15,109 nucleotides of DNA from Oscillospiraceae bacterium (GCA_015065045.1 SVRB01000024.1:1-15109); one strand, 5' to 3'. Shown: positions 5,546 to 14,741, counted from the first letter of the stretch. Translations and numbers: made by a program. The notes: generated by a model not told the origin, from the letters alone.

Positions 5546-7294
5546 ATGGCATTTGACGCAGGAATGGTTGCCGCTTTGGCAAATGAATTGAATATAAAGC
5601 TTACCGGTGCAAGAATTGATAAAATTCAGCAGCCTGAGAAGGAAGAAATAGTATTTACATTGCGTGCCGAGAGAGAAAACGTAAGATTATCTCTTTCTTC
5701 AGGGGCTAATAATCCAAGGGTGAACCTGACTTCGATCACAAAAGAGAATCCTGCATCTGCACCTATGTTTTGTATGCTTCTGAGAAAGCATTTGCTTGGC
5801 GGAAGAATATTGCAAGTATCCCAATACGACTTTGAGCGCGTAATTGAAATAGCACTTGAATGCCGTGATGAAATGGGATTTATTTGTACAAAGTATATTA
5901 TTGTCGAGATAATGGGTAAGTATAGCAATATAATCTTTTGTGATGAAAACAAAAAGATTATAAGCGCAATAAAGCCTGTTGATTTTACCACAAGCAGCAA
6001 AAGACAGGTCTTAGCAGGTATGACATATGAATATCCGCCTAAGCAGGACAAGCTATCTCCTCTAAATACAACAAAAGAGGAATTTGTTGGTTTGTTTGAA
6101 AACGCTACTCCTGAAAGACTCGTTTCTCGTTTTATTGTTGACAACTATTTAGGTATATCAAATCTTGTTGCTAACGAGATTGCATATAAAGCATCCGGAA
6201 GCACAGATACTTATCTATCCGAGTGCACTGCGTTAGGTTTATGGAATGCTTTTAATGAGGTAATATCTGTTATTAAGAGCAAAGAGTTTACTCCCTATAT
6301 TTTAAAAGAAGGCGATAAACCTGCAGAATTTAGCTTCATTTCTATAAATCAATATGGTGGAATATATAATCAGATTAAATGCAATACATTCAGTGAGCTT
6401 ATTGATGAATACTATGTAAAAAAAGAGAGAATCAACCATATTAAACAAATATCAGCTGACCTCTCAAAATTCTTGTTAAATAACGAAAATAGAATTGTAA
6501 AGAAGATTTCTATCCATAAAGAAGAAATTAAAAGAGCAAATGAAAATTTAAAGAATAAGACCATAGGCGATATAATAACTGCTAATATCTACATGCTAAA
6601 AAGAGGAGATACGAAGGTAAAGCTTTTCGATTATTCGCTTGACGAACCTATCGAAAGAGTAATAGAGCTTGATTCAAAGCTCTCCCCCTCGCAAAACGCG
6701 CAAAGATATTACAAGAGATATAATAAGGCAAAGAAGGCAATCAGTGTTCTCACTGAGCATCTAAAGTCAGATGAAACTGAGCTTGAATATATAAGATCTG
6801 TTCTTGATGCATTGTCTCGAGCTGAGGGAGAAACCGATTTAGAAGAGATAAGAAGAGAACTTAAGACGGCAGGGTATAGCGTTAAGTCGAAAATGTCCTC
6901 AAAAAGCAATATAAAGACAGTTCCGTTTGAATTTAAGACCGAGAACGGTTATACAGTTTTGTGTGGAAGAAATAACATTCAAAACGATATGCTTACGTTT
7001 AAAACTGCATCAAAGCTTGACTACTGGTTCCACGTAAAAAATATAGCAGGTTCGCATTGCATACTTATATGTAATGGCGAGGAGCCGCCCGAGATAGATT
7101 TTACACAAGCGGCTATTATTGCGGCAACGCATTCAAAAGCAGCTGAAGGCGAAAACGTTGCTGTTGATTATACTTTTGTAAAGAACGTTAAGAAAATAAA
7201 TGCGGCAAAACCTGGATTGGTTACTTATTCAACCAACTGGACTGCGTATGTTAATCCTGATGAAAAAATTTGTGAAAAACTTCGAGTGAGGTGA
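5546..7294 (+). CDS. rqcH: RqcH, ribosome quality-control Rqc2 homologue (NFACT / FbpA family)
   Basis: RqcH binds 50S subunits carrying stalled peptidyl-tRNA and directs C-terminal alanine tailing that marks the nascent chain for degradation. The 582 residues match the family (B. subtilis about 570). The NFACT-N domain starts at residue 1 (MAFDAGMVAALANEL, ARIDKIQQP). A charged, coiled-coil-rich middle runs from about 285 to 440. The NFACT-R domain lies near 455-575, with WFHVKNIAGSH (W494, G502-S503-H504) and AAKPGLVTYS. Older annotations call this family fibronectin-binding protein A, but there is no signal peptide and a cytoplasmic ribosome role is better supported. The functionally important DR pair of B. 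subtilis RqcH (D97-R98) appears here as E97-R98. It is the first gene of an operon with addB and addA, 6 nt upstream of addB and in the same frame. Confidence 0.93.
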   Translation: MAFDAGMVAALANELNIKLTGARIDKIQQPEKEEIVFTLRAERENVRLSLSSGANNPRVNLTSITKENPASAPMFCMLLRKHLLGGRILQVSQYDFERVIEIALECRDEMGFICTKYIIVEIMGKYSNIIFCDENKKIISAIKPVDFTTSSKRQVLAGMTYEYPPKQDKLSPLNTTKEEFVGLFENATPERLVSRFIVDNYLGISNLVANEIAYKASGSTDTYLSECTALGLWNAFNEVISVIKSKEFTPYILKEGDKPAEFSFISINQYGGIYNQIKCNTFSELIDEYYVKKERINHIKQISADLSKFLLNNENRIVKKISIHKEEIKRANENLKNKTIGDIITANIYMLKRGDTKVKLFDYSLDEPIERVIELDSKLSPSQNAQRYYKRYNKAKKAISVLTEHLKSDETELEYIRSVLDALSRAEGETDLEEIRRELKTAGYSVKSKMSSKSNIKTVPFEFKTENGYTVLCGRNNIQNDMLTFKTASKLDYWFHVKNIAGSHCILICNGEEPPEIDFTQAAIIAATHSKAAEGENVAVDYTFVKNVKKINAAKPGLVTYSTNWTAYVNPDEKICEKLRVR

Positions 7295-7295
7295 G
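7288..7295 (+). promoter_or_regulatory. Ribosome binding site supporting the TTG start of addB
   Basis: GAGGTGAG overlaps the last codons and stop (TGA 7292-7294) of rqcH and lies 5 nt before TTG 7301. The rqcH stop is in the same frame, two codons before this TTG, so no earlier start is possible. The P-loop at residues 7-14 requires a start this early. Confidence 0.75.
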
Positions 7296-7300
7296 AAGGC

Positions 7301-10300
7301 TTGGTTAGGTTTGTTTACGGTGGTGTTGGTACCGGTAAAAGCACCTTTGTGATCGACAATATAATAGAAGATTTAAAGTCGGGTAGAAAGCCGTTGCTTA
7401 TTGTCCCTGACCAGCACGTGTTGACCGCAGAACGAGAAATAGCAGATCGTTCGGGTGATATATCAACCATAGACCTTGAGGTATTAAGCTTTAGAAGAGT
7501 AGCAAACTATGTTTTTAGGTCATTAGGTGGTTTATCATTTAACGATATAGATGATAGCGGACGTATGCTTATTATGTGGCGTGTTCTTCGCGAATCAAAG
7601 TTTTTTCTTAAAGCATACTCTGAAATAGACGAAAAGAACAATTCGTTTACAGAGCTTATGTTGTCCACTGTAAATGAATTAAAGCAATATTCAATAACTC
7701 CGTTAATGCTTGAAAATGCAAGCAAAAAGCTAAAGGAAAGTCATATTGAGCTTAGCAACAAGCTTGAAGATATTGCTTTGATTTATTCTATGTATCAAAG
7801 CTTTTTGTCAAAGGAATATAACGATCCGACAGATGAGTTAACGAGGGTTGCAGAGCTTCTTAGTGGCAGCAACTTTTTCTCTGAGTTCAACGTATATTTT
7901 GATTCATTTGATAGCTTTACACCACAGCAGTTTTCTGTAATAGAGCAGATAATAAAGCAAGCTAAAAACGTAGAATTTACGCTTTGCTATGATCCCACCG
8001 ACAAAAGCGGTGTTTTTTCGTCGAGCCAAAGAACGTATAAAAGCATTTTAAAATTATTAAAAAAGCTTGGTATTGAATACAGCGACGTTTATTTAAAGGA
8101 AACAAAAGGGGATAAAGCGCACGGTATTGATTACGTTTCGCGAAATCTTTGGAACCATAACGTTTTGAGTGATGAATACAGTGGTGATACTGCAAGTATC
8201 GAGACGATTTGCTGTCACGATAAATTTGAGGAATGCGAAGCTGTTACTGCTGATATTATAAAGAAGGTCAGGAATGGTGTTAGATATAAGGATATAGTTA
8301 TTATTGCTCGTGATATAAACTCGTATGAAGGTATTATTGATAACGAGCTTGAAAATAACGGTGTTCCGTTTTATATGTCGCGCAGGACTGACATTTCTTC
8401 TAAACCTATATTTAAACTTATCCTTGCAGCTTTTGCGATAAAAAACAAGGGTTGGCGTTACAATGACGTGATTTCTTACATAAAGACGGGTTTAGTTGGT
8501 GTTACGTTCGAAGAATGTGATATACTTGAGAATTATGCGTCTGCTTGGAATATCAAAGGAAGACGTTGGTATGACGGAATCGATTGGAATATGAATCCCG
8601 ATGGTTTTACTGAGAAGATAACCGATGATGGCATAGCTGTAATCAATACTGCGAATGGCATTCGAAAAAGAGTGGTTCTTCCTCTCATAAAGCTTTTTGA
8701 TTCAATAGGCAAGACAACCGTTAGAGATATAACGACTGCATTATATAATTTTTTATGTGAATTAAAGGTCAGAGAACAGATAGAATTACAGGCAACGGAA
8801 TGCAGAAATAACAAGAATTTTGCTGAAGAAAAGGAATTGATCCAGCTTTGGAACATACTTATCGGCTGCTTTGATACTATTGTAAATATCGCAGGAGACG
8901 TTGTTTTGGATGGGGAAGAGTATATTAACCTTATCAGTATTGTTTTTGATAATACCGATATAGGAACTATTCCTCCGTGTATTGATAACGTAGTTCTCGG
9001 AAGTGCATCGAATTTTAGAACCGGTAACGTAAAGCACGTATATTTGTTAGGTGTGAATGAAGGTGTATTTCCTAAGCTTGCTGAGGAAAATTGCATTTTT
9101 AACGATAGTGAAAAAAGTATTCTTAGAGCACTTGATGTTGAATTAAGTGGCGGAACCGCTGAAATTACCGAGGACGAATTGTTCTGGTTTTATAAAGCCG
9201 TTTCAAAGGCAAATGAAACCTTAACTCTGACTTATGCTGAATCAGACTTACTCGGCGCTGCAGGTAAAATATCTGTAGCAGGAGCAAGAGTAAATTATCT
9301 TTTGAACGATAAGCCTATAGTTAAATACTCGGATATGCCATATTCGGAAAAAACAGAGGGAAAAAGCATCGCGCTAAAGCATTTGTCTCTCAACAGAGAT
9401 AATGAACTTGGCGTTGCTTTAGCAGAGTTGTATTCTGAAAAAGATAAAAACAGATATTCAGTAAGTTCGTTCGACGAGCCCTTAGATGCAGGTGTATCGG
9501 ATATAGATCTATCTGTTGCGCACGAGGTTTATAAGGGGAACATACATTCAAACCAATCAAAAATCGATAGCTACGTAAAATGCTCGTTTGCCTACCACTG
9601 TAGATACGTTCTTTCGTTAAATGAAAAGAAGAAGGCTGTATTCAGAGGCGGAGATATAGGCAGTTTTGTTCACGTGGTTCTTGAACGCTTTATTTCAAGG
9701 ATAACTGTTGACGGAAAGCTTAGATGTGATATAGAAGAAGATGAAATTATCTCTTTGATTGAAGAAATAATAAACGATTACATAAGATCTGCGTGTCAGG
9801 GAATTTCTGAGCAAAGCCCAAGAATGCTCCAGATGTTCAGAAGACTAAAACGGACAACTGTTTTGCTTATAAGGAATATATTGGACGAATTCAAGGAAAG
9901 TGACTTTGTTCCGACGTTGTTTGAATTTCCCATAATGACGGAAAAAGAGGGAGGTCTGCCCTCGTATGAAATTGGTCTTGACGATGGAACAAAAATGTTC
10001 ATGCGAGGAATGGTAGATAGAGTTGATACATACAAAAAGGGTAATGATGTATATATCAGAATTGTCGACTACAAAACAGGCACTCAGGATTTTTCATTAG
10101 ATGACATTGAAAAAGGTTTAAATCTGCAGATGTTGATCTACCTTTTTGCAATATGGAATACTAAGGATAGATCATTTAAGGAAAGAATTAACTGTAGCGG
10201 TGATATAATTCCCGCGGGAGTTTTGTATTTCTCTGCATCAGCACCGTCTGTGAAGATAGAAAAAGAAGATGATCTTAATAACGTTTATTCCAACGCATCA

Positions 10301-10624
10301 AAGAGCATCAAGAGAAAAGGTTTGCTTATAAACGATATTGACGTTTTAAGGGCGATGGAAAAAGGACTTAACGGTGAATATATCCCCGTAAAGCTTTATA
10401 AAAACGGAAACTTAAGTAACAGTCAATATTTGCATACGTTAGAGGAATTTGGAGCATTGTCAAAAAAGATCGATAAGATCCTTAATGATATTGCTATGAA
10501 TATGAAATCCGGGAAGGTAAGCGCCGCTCCCATTGATATGAAGGATGATAAAAAAAGTCCTTGTGTATATTGCAAGTTCAAGCCGATATGCAGGCATTTG
10601 ACGAAAGAGGATGAAGATGAGTAA
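7301..10624 (+). CDS. addB: ATP-dependent helicase/deoxyribonuclease subunit B (AddB)
   Basis: AddB is the second subunit of the AddAB helicase-nuclease, which resects double-strand breaks to Chi-type sites for RecA loading. It has 1107 residues (B. subtilis 1166). A Walker A GGVGTGKS (7-14) opens a UvrD-like fold whose other helicase motifs are degenerate, as usual for AddB, which binds ATP but is not the motor. The C-terminal RecB-type nuclease shows H791 in GSFVHVVLE, D906 in GMVDRVD, D923 and K925 in VDYKTG, and the downstream LQMLIYLF. Four cysteines of the structural [4Fe-4S] staple are present: C761 (KCSFAYH) and C1088, C1091, C1097 in CVYCKFKPIC. The start is TTG with a GAGGTGAG site. 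The gene overlaps the start of addA. It appears intact. Confidence 0.95.
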   Translation: MVRFVYGGVGTGKSTFVIDNIIEDLKSGRKPLLIVPDQHVLTAEREIADRSGDISTIDLEVLSFRRVANYVFRSLGGLSFNDIDDSGRMLIMWRVLRESKFFLKAYSEIDEKNNSFTELMLSTVNELKQYSITPLMLENASKKLKESHIELSNKLEDIALIYSMYQSFLSKEYNDPTDELTRVAELLSGSNFFSEFNVYFDSFDSFTPQQFSVIEQIIKQAKNVEFTLCYDPTDKSGVFSSSQRTYKSILKLLKKLGIEYSDVYLKETKGDKAHGIDYVSRNLWNHNVLSDEYSGDTASIETICCHDKFEECEAVTADIIKKVRNGVRYKDIVIIARDINSYEGIIDNELENNGVPFYMSRRTDISSKPIFKLILAAFAIKNKGWRYNDVISYIKTGLVGVTFEECDILENYASAWNIKGRRWYDGIDWNMNPDGFTEKITDDGIAVINTANGIRKRVVLPLIKLFDSIGKTTVRDITTALYNFLCELKVREQIELQATECRNNKNFAEEKELIQLWNILIGCFDTIVNIAGDVVLDGEEYINLISIVFDNTDIGTIPPCIDNVVLGSASNFRTGNVKHVYLLGVNEGVFPKLAEENCIFNDSEKSILRALDVELSGGTAEITEDELFWFYKAVSKANETLTLTYAESDLLGAAGKISVAGARVNYLLNDKPIVKYSDMPYSEKTEGKSIALKHLSLNRDNELGVALAELYSEKDKNRYSVSSFDEPLDAGVSDIDLSVAHEVYKGNIHSNQSKIDSYVKCSFAYHCRYVLSLNEKKKAVFRGGDIGSFVHVVLERFISRITVDGKLRCDIEEDEIISLIEEIINDYIRSACQGISEQSPRMLQMFRRLKRTTVLLIRNILDEFKESDFVPTLFEFPIMTEKEGGLPSYEIGLDDGTKMFMRGMVDRVDTYKKGNDVYIRIVDYKTGTQDFSLDDIEKGLNLQMLIYLFAIWNTKDRSFKERINCSGDIIPAGVLYFSASAPSVKIEKEDDLNNVYSNASKSIKRKGLLINDIDVLRAMEKGLNGEYIPVKLYKNGNLSNSQYLHTLEEFGALSKKIDKILNDIAMNMKSGKVSAAPIDMKDDKKSPCVYCKFKPICRHLTKEDEDE
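10606..10610 (+). promoter_or_regulatory. Ribosome binding site that decides the addA start
   Basis: AGAGG ends directly against the first in-frame ATG (10611), leaving no spacer, but is 6 nt before the second ATG (10617). The second ATG is therefore preferred. The site lies within the last codons of addB. Confidence 0.6.
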
Positions 10625-13600
10625 AAAGATCCAACTTACACCCGCTCAGACTAAAGCCGTAGAGCTTCGCGGACATACTATGCTTGTTTCTGCCGCTGCA
10701 GGCTCAGGTAAAACAGCGGTGTTGACTAAGAGAATTATAGAGCTTATTACAGATTCAAACGATCCTGTTGACGTTTCTGATATTTTGGTTGTTACATTTA
10801 CCAAGGCAGCTGCAACTGAGCTTAAGGATAGAATATCATCTGCAATATATTCGGCATTAAAGGAAGATCCGTCAAATAAGCACTTGTCGAATCAGTTGAT
10901 GAAGCTTGGCGGGGCGAAAATATGCACCATCCACTCGTTTTGCTCAAGCTTAATAAGGGGAAATTTTCAGCTTTTGGGATTGCCTGCAACGTTGAGAATT
11001 GCTGACGAAACAGAGTCGAGTCTCATATGTAATAACGTGATGAATGAGCTTATTGATGAATGTTACGGAGGTATTCATTCCGAAAATATTGAGGATTTTG
11101 CCGAATTTACTGAGAGTTTTTTGCAGGGCAAGACAGATGAAGGATTAGCGTTTATTTTTTCTAATATTTATAGAAAGCTTAGAAACTATCCCGAGGGTAT
11201 AGGGTTGCTTGACACCTATGCAAAACAGCTTAATGAATCCGAAAATGTCGATATATTTTCTACAACATGGGGAAAGGTAATCGTAGAAGACATAAAAAGA
11301 ACGTTTGAACATTATTATGGAGTATTTACTAATGCTTGTAAATTCTTTTCTTCTGACGAGCTTTTTGCAAAAAATTATCTTCCTTCGTTTGAAGCGGATT
11401 TAAGGTTCTGCTATAATATTAAAGAATCGCTAAATGCACCAATGTATGAAGATATAAAGACAAAGCTTTTTTCAAGAGAAAAAGTTAAGCTTATAAATAT
11501 ATCGAGTGATAAGCAAACAGACGAGTCTTTGTATTATAAAGATATAAGAACTGTCTTTTCGAAAAAAGTAGAGGATATTTTAAAAAAATATTTTTCTTTT
11601 TCAGAACAGACCGTTAGAGACCAGATTACAGCGTCAGGTTTAGTATGTAAAAATATGTATGAATTCCTTAAGCTGTTTGATGCAAGATTCAAAAAAGAGA
11701 AAAGAGACAGAGGTCTTCTTGACTATAATGATTTGGAAAATTATACGATAGAGCTTTTGTATAAAAAGGATAGCGGATATACAGAGCTGACTGATTTTGC
11801 TTTAAGTTTAAGAGATAAGTTCAGATATATTTTTATCGACGAATATCAGGATGTAAACGAGCTTCAGGATAAAATATTCTCCGGCATAAGCACGAGTAAG
11901 AATAGATTTATGGTTGGAGATATAAAGCAGAGTATTTACGGATTCAGAGGCTCGGAGCCGAGATTGTTTTCTGAATATAGAACAAAATTTCCCGAGTATA
12001 AGGAAACTTGTCCTGAGTCCGACGGAGTTACTCTGTACTTGTCGGATAACTTCAGAAGCAACAAAAGCGTTATTGACTTTTCGAACAGTGTGTTTGACGT
12101 TTTATTTAGATTTAATAGCGGCAGCATGGAGTATACAGAAGGCGATAAGCTTGTTTGCTCGAGAAAATATAACGAGGGAGAGCAAGATTATCCTGTAAGG
12201 ATTTGTTTTGTTAAGGAAGATGCAGAGCTAAATGGCGTTATAGGAGAGGCAGAGTTTGTTGCCGATGAGGTGGAGAAACTTATAAAATCGGGAACAGCAC
12301 CCTCGGACATCGCGCTTTTGTTCCGCTCAAAAACTAATACAGTATATTTTGAAGAAGCGCTAAAAAAGAGAAATATTGATAGCTTTAACAGAATAGACAA
12401 AGACTTTTTTGAAAACGATGCAGTCCTTCTTATGCTTTGTTTGTTGAATACTATTGATAATCCTACAAGAGATATTTATCTTGCAGGGGTAATGAAGAGT
12501 CCAATCTTCAGTTTCTCTATGACAGATCTGACTGTTATTAAGCAGAAGACAAAAAATTCGTCATTATATGAGTCTGTAAAGGAATACGCCTCGGTTACCG
12601 GCGATGATAAATGTGTAAAATTTTTAGAGACACTTAATGTATGGAGAAAATATGCCGAGGGGTGTCCCGTTGATAAGCTTATACGTTATATTTACAATCA
12701 GACACACATCGTTGAGCTTCTTTCGGGTAGAAAGAATAGTGACTCCGATATAGAAAGACATGCTAATCTTCTCTTGTTGTATGAATATGCAAGACAGTTT
12801 GAAAACGGAAGCTTTAAGGGATTATATAACTTTATTCTGTATTTGAATGATGTTGTTGAAAAGAGGACAACCCTTGCAAATGCCCGATTAACGAGTGAGG
12901 AATCCGAAGTTGTAAACATTATGACTGTACATAATTCAAAAGGACTTGAGTTTGATACGGTGTTTATATGCGATACGTCTCATAGATTTAACAGAGAAGA
13001 TGAGAAGAACAATTATATTTTCCATAAGGAATTAGGTCTTACAATGAGTTTGCGAGACAAGACTTATTTAGGGAAATTTAAGACTCTGCACAGATGTGCT
13101 GCAGAAATGCTGCTAAGACAAGAGGACTTAGAAGAAGAGCTTCGCGTTTTGTACGTTGCACTGACAAGAGCGAAGAAGCGTTTGGTTATTACGTCATCCT
13201 TGAAAAAGCAGAATGAGATCATTGACTCAATAAAATCCGAAGATAATGATGTATCTCAGTACGCACTCTTAAATTCAAACAGTCTTATTGAACTGATACT
13301 TTGGGGAATTCTTAAGTCGGATTACGACTTTTACAGTTTGGAGTATGTTTCTCCGACGCTGACTGACGAAACAGTTGAGGTTGATAGAACATCTAACGAA
13401 CTCAATAGAGATTTGATTGAAAAATATAAGGGTATTTTCAGAGAAAGATTATCATTTGAATATCCTTATAAGGAGCTTACGGTTCTTCCGTCAAAGATGG
13501 CTGTATCAAAGCTTTATCCGACAGTTCTGGATGAATATACGGCTGTTGTTGAACCTCAGACACCATCAATGTATCTTAAACCTAAGTTTATGTTGCCCGA

Positions 13601-14159
13601 AAATAATAAGGCTACGGGCGCAGACAGAGGTACAGCAACTCACGTGTTTATGCAGTTCTGTGATTTTGAAAGAGTCTTATCATATGGTGTTCAAGCAGAA
13701 ATAGATAAGCTGTATGATATGGGATTTATCGATAAGAATATTTCTGAGCTTGTAAACGTTGAAAAGGTAAGCGAGTTCTTCAGAAGTGACTTTTTCAAAC
13801 TTTTAAGAAACGCGAAGAATGGCTGGAGAGAAAGACGTTTTAACATAAATCTGCCCGCTGTTGAGTTTTCTCAGGACGAAGTAACAAGAGAACGTTTAAA
13901 TGATGAAAACGTGCTCGTTCAGGGCGTTATAGACATTGTCTTTGTTGACGAGAATGATAGACTTATATTAGCAGACTACAAAACCGATTATTTCTCAAAG
14001 CAAGAAATAGAGTCCGGCAAAGCAGAAGAGATATTAAAAATACGACATTCAAATCAGCTTTTCTATTATTCAGAGGCTTGCAGGAGAATGTTTGGCAGAG
14101 AAGTAGACAGTATTATGATTTACTCGTTCGCTCTTGGCAGAGAGGTTATCATAAAGTAA
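10617..14159 (+). CDS. addA: ATP-dependent helicase/nuclease subunit A (AddA)
   Basis: AddA is the SF1A 3'-5' helicase motor and second nuclease of AddAB, acting on broken DNA ends. The 1180 residues compare with 1232 in B. subtilis. All helicase motifs are visible: Walker A AAAGSGKT (26-33), FTKAAATELKDR (Ia), TIHSFC, Walker B DEYQD (408-412), GDIKQSIYGFRG (III), LSDNFRSN (IV), VHNSKGLEF (V, from 771) and YVALTRAKK (VI, from 846). The C-terminal PD-(D/E)XK nuclease has H1009 (GTATHVFMQ), D1106 (GVIDIVF), and D1120 and K1122 (ADYKTD). An ATG two codons upstream (10611) is possible but has no spacing from AGAGG, so 10617 is chosen. It overlaps addB by 8 nt, which suggests coupled synthesis of the two subunits. 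A bidirectional terminator follows. Confidence 0.96.
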   Translation: MSKKIQLTPAQTKAVELRGHTMLVSAAAGSGKTAVLTKRIIELITDSNDPVDVSDILVVTFTKAAATELKDRISSAIYSALKEDPSNKHLSNQLMKLGGAKICTIHSFCSSLIRGNFQLLGLPATLRIADETESSLICNNVMNELIDECYGGIHSENIEDFAEFTESFLQGKTDEGLAFIFSNIYRKLRNYPEGIGLLDTYAKQLNESENVDIFSTTWGKVIVEDIKRTFEHYYGVFTNACKFFSSDELFAKNYLPSFEADLRFCYNIKESLNAPMYEDIKTKLFSREKVKLINISSDKQTDESLYYKDIRTVFSKKVEDILKKYFSFSEQTVRDQITASGLVCKNMYEFLKLFDARFKKEKRDRGLLDYNDLENYTIELLYKKDSGYTELTDFALSLRDKFRYIFIDEYQDVNELQDKIFSGISTSKNRFMVGDIKQSIYGFRGSEPRLFSEYRTKFPEYKETCPESDGVTLYLSDNFRSNKSVIDFSNSVFDVLFRFNSGSMEYTEGDKLVCSRKYNEGEQDYPVRICFVKEDAELNGVIGEAEFVADEVEKLIKSGTAPSDIALLFRSKTNTVYFEEALKKRNIDSFNRIDKDFFENDAVLLMLCLLNTIDNPTRDIYLAGVMKSPIFSFSMTDLTVIKQKTKNSSLYESVKEYASVTGDDKCVKFLETLNVWRKYAEGCPVDKLIRYIYNQTHIVELLSGRKNSDSDIERHANLLLLYEYARQFENGSFKGLYNFILYLNDVVEKRTTLANARLTSEESEVVNIMTVHNSKGLEFDTVFICDTSHRFNREDEKNNYIFHKELGLTMSLRDKTYLGKFKTLHRCAAEMLLRQEDLEEELRVLYVALTRAKKRLVITSSLKKQNEIIDSIKSEDNDVSQYALLNSNSLIELILWGILKSDYDFYSLEYVSPTLTDETVEVDRTSNELNRDLIEKYKGIFRERLSFEYPYKELTVLPSKMAVSKLYPTVLDEYTAVVEPQTPSMYLKPKFMLPENNKATGADRGTATHVFMQFCDFERVLSYGVQAEIDKLYDMGFIDKNISELVNVEKVSEFFRSDFFKLLRNAKNGWRERRFNINLPAVEFSQDEVTRERLNDENVLVQGVIDIVFVDENDRLILADYKTDYFSKQEIESGKAEEILKIRHSNQLFYYSEACRRMFGREVDSIMIYSFALGREVIIK

Positions 14160-14162
14160 AAC

Positions 14163-14205
14163 AAAAACCGTATTCATTTAACGAATACGGTTTTTTGTTT
14201 TTTAT
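14163..14205. terminator. Bidirectional terminator between addA and dfrA
   Basis: A 13-bp perfect stem pairs 14163-14175 (core AACCGTATTC) with 14183-14195 (core GAATACGGTT) around a 7-nt loop. On the plus strand the stem runs into TTTTTTGTTTTTTATTT, ending the rqcH-addBA transcript. On the minus strand the A-rich left flank gives a T-rich tail (TTTTTGTTTT), so it also ends the thyA-dfrA transcript. Confidence 0.92.
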
Positions 14206-14714
14206 TTAACTTTTTTATATTCTGTAAAATAATACTTTAAGTCAGCTTCCGTGTCCTTTTCGGGATCACTCACGTGTTCTTTGCTTGTGGAAATAAGCTT
14301 CCATTCATCACATTCATCAAGATTTGTGAAGTAAGCGTCCTTGTCAAAAGATTTATCGAACTTAGTTACGTATGCTGTGTCGCAATAGGGAAGCATCTGC
14401 TTGTATACACTTGCTCCGCCTATAACGAATACGTCGTTCGTATCGTATTTTTTGACTTCTTCAATCAATTCGGGTATTGAGTGAACAACTGTTGTATTAT
14501 CGGGCTTGTACTCCTCTGACGGATGAAGAACGATATTTATTCTGTTTTTCAACGCCTTGCCGCCGGGGAAGGTAGCGAGTGTATTAGAGCCTAAAATTAC
14601 TACTTTACCTGTTGTCAGATCTCTGAAATTTATAAGGTCACCTCTAACGCGCGCCAAAAGATCGCCCTTGTATCCTATACCCCATTCTTTGTCAACTGCA
14701 ACGATAAGTTTCAT
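14202..14714 (-). CDS. dfrA: Dihydrofolate reductase, divergent active site
   Basis: DHFR reduces dihydrofolate to tetrahydrofolate with NADPH, recycling the dihydrofolate made by ThyA, encoded just upstream. The 170 residues start at ATG 14712-14714, with AAGGA at 14725-14729, 10 nt upstream. A TTG 27 nt further up only adds an unconserved MLYRKEIII. Seen motifs are IVAVDKEWGIG (4-14), the catalytic acid D26 (E. coli D27) in RGDLINF, TTGKVVILGSNT (34-45), FPGG, RINIVL with R58 (E. coli R57) and VIGGASVY. Unusual residues by ungapped alignment with E. coli are A21 in place of the conserved Trp22, and GSNT in place of GRHT, losing Arg44, which contacts NADPH. The overall fold signature remains clear. 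The gene is convergent with addA and shares its terminator. Confidence 0.92.
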   Translation of the reverse strand: MKLIVAVDKEWGIGYKGDLLARVRGDLINFRDLTTGKVVILGSNTLATFPGGKALKNRINIVLHPSEEYKPDNTTVVHSIPELIEEVKKYDTNDVFVIGGASVYKQMLPYCDTAYVTKFDKSFDKDAYFTNLDECDEWKLISTSKEHVSDPEKDTEADLKYYFTEYKKVK

Positions 14715-14724
14715 AATTATAATT

Positions 14725-14729
14725 TCCTT
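14725..14729 (-). promoter_or_regulatory. Ribosome binding site that decides the dfrA start
   Basis: On the minus strand AAGGA (14725-14729) lies 10 nt before the ATG at 14714-14712, within the 27-nt gap after the thyA stop. It excludes the longer TTG start at 14741, which would place this site inside the coding region. Confidence 0.65.
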
Positions 14730-14741
14730 TCTATACAGCAA

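Noticed and set aside
8533..9096. A 187-codon minus-strand open frame inside addB (and a similar 172-codon one at 5626-6144 inside rqcH)
   Set aside because: Both lie opposite well-supported coding sequence, lack ribosome binding sites and domains, and show the composition expected of shadow frames.
10611..10616. The first in-frame ATG of addA as start
   Set aside because: AGAGG abuts it with no spacer, while the ATG at 10617 has 6-nt spacing and begins with MSKKIQLTPAQ, the usual AddA N-terminus.
14715..14741. N-terminal extension of DHFR from a TTG at 14741
   Set aside because: It would begin right at the thyA stop, add nine unconserved residues and place the AAGGA ribosome binding site inside the coding region.
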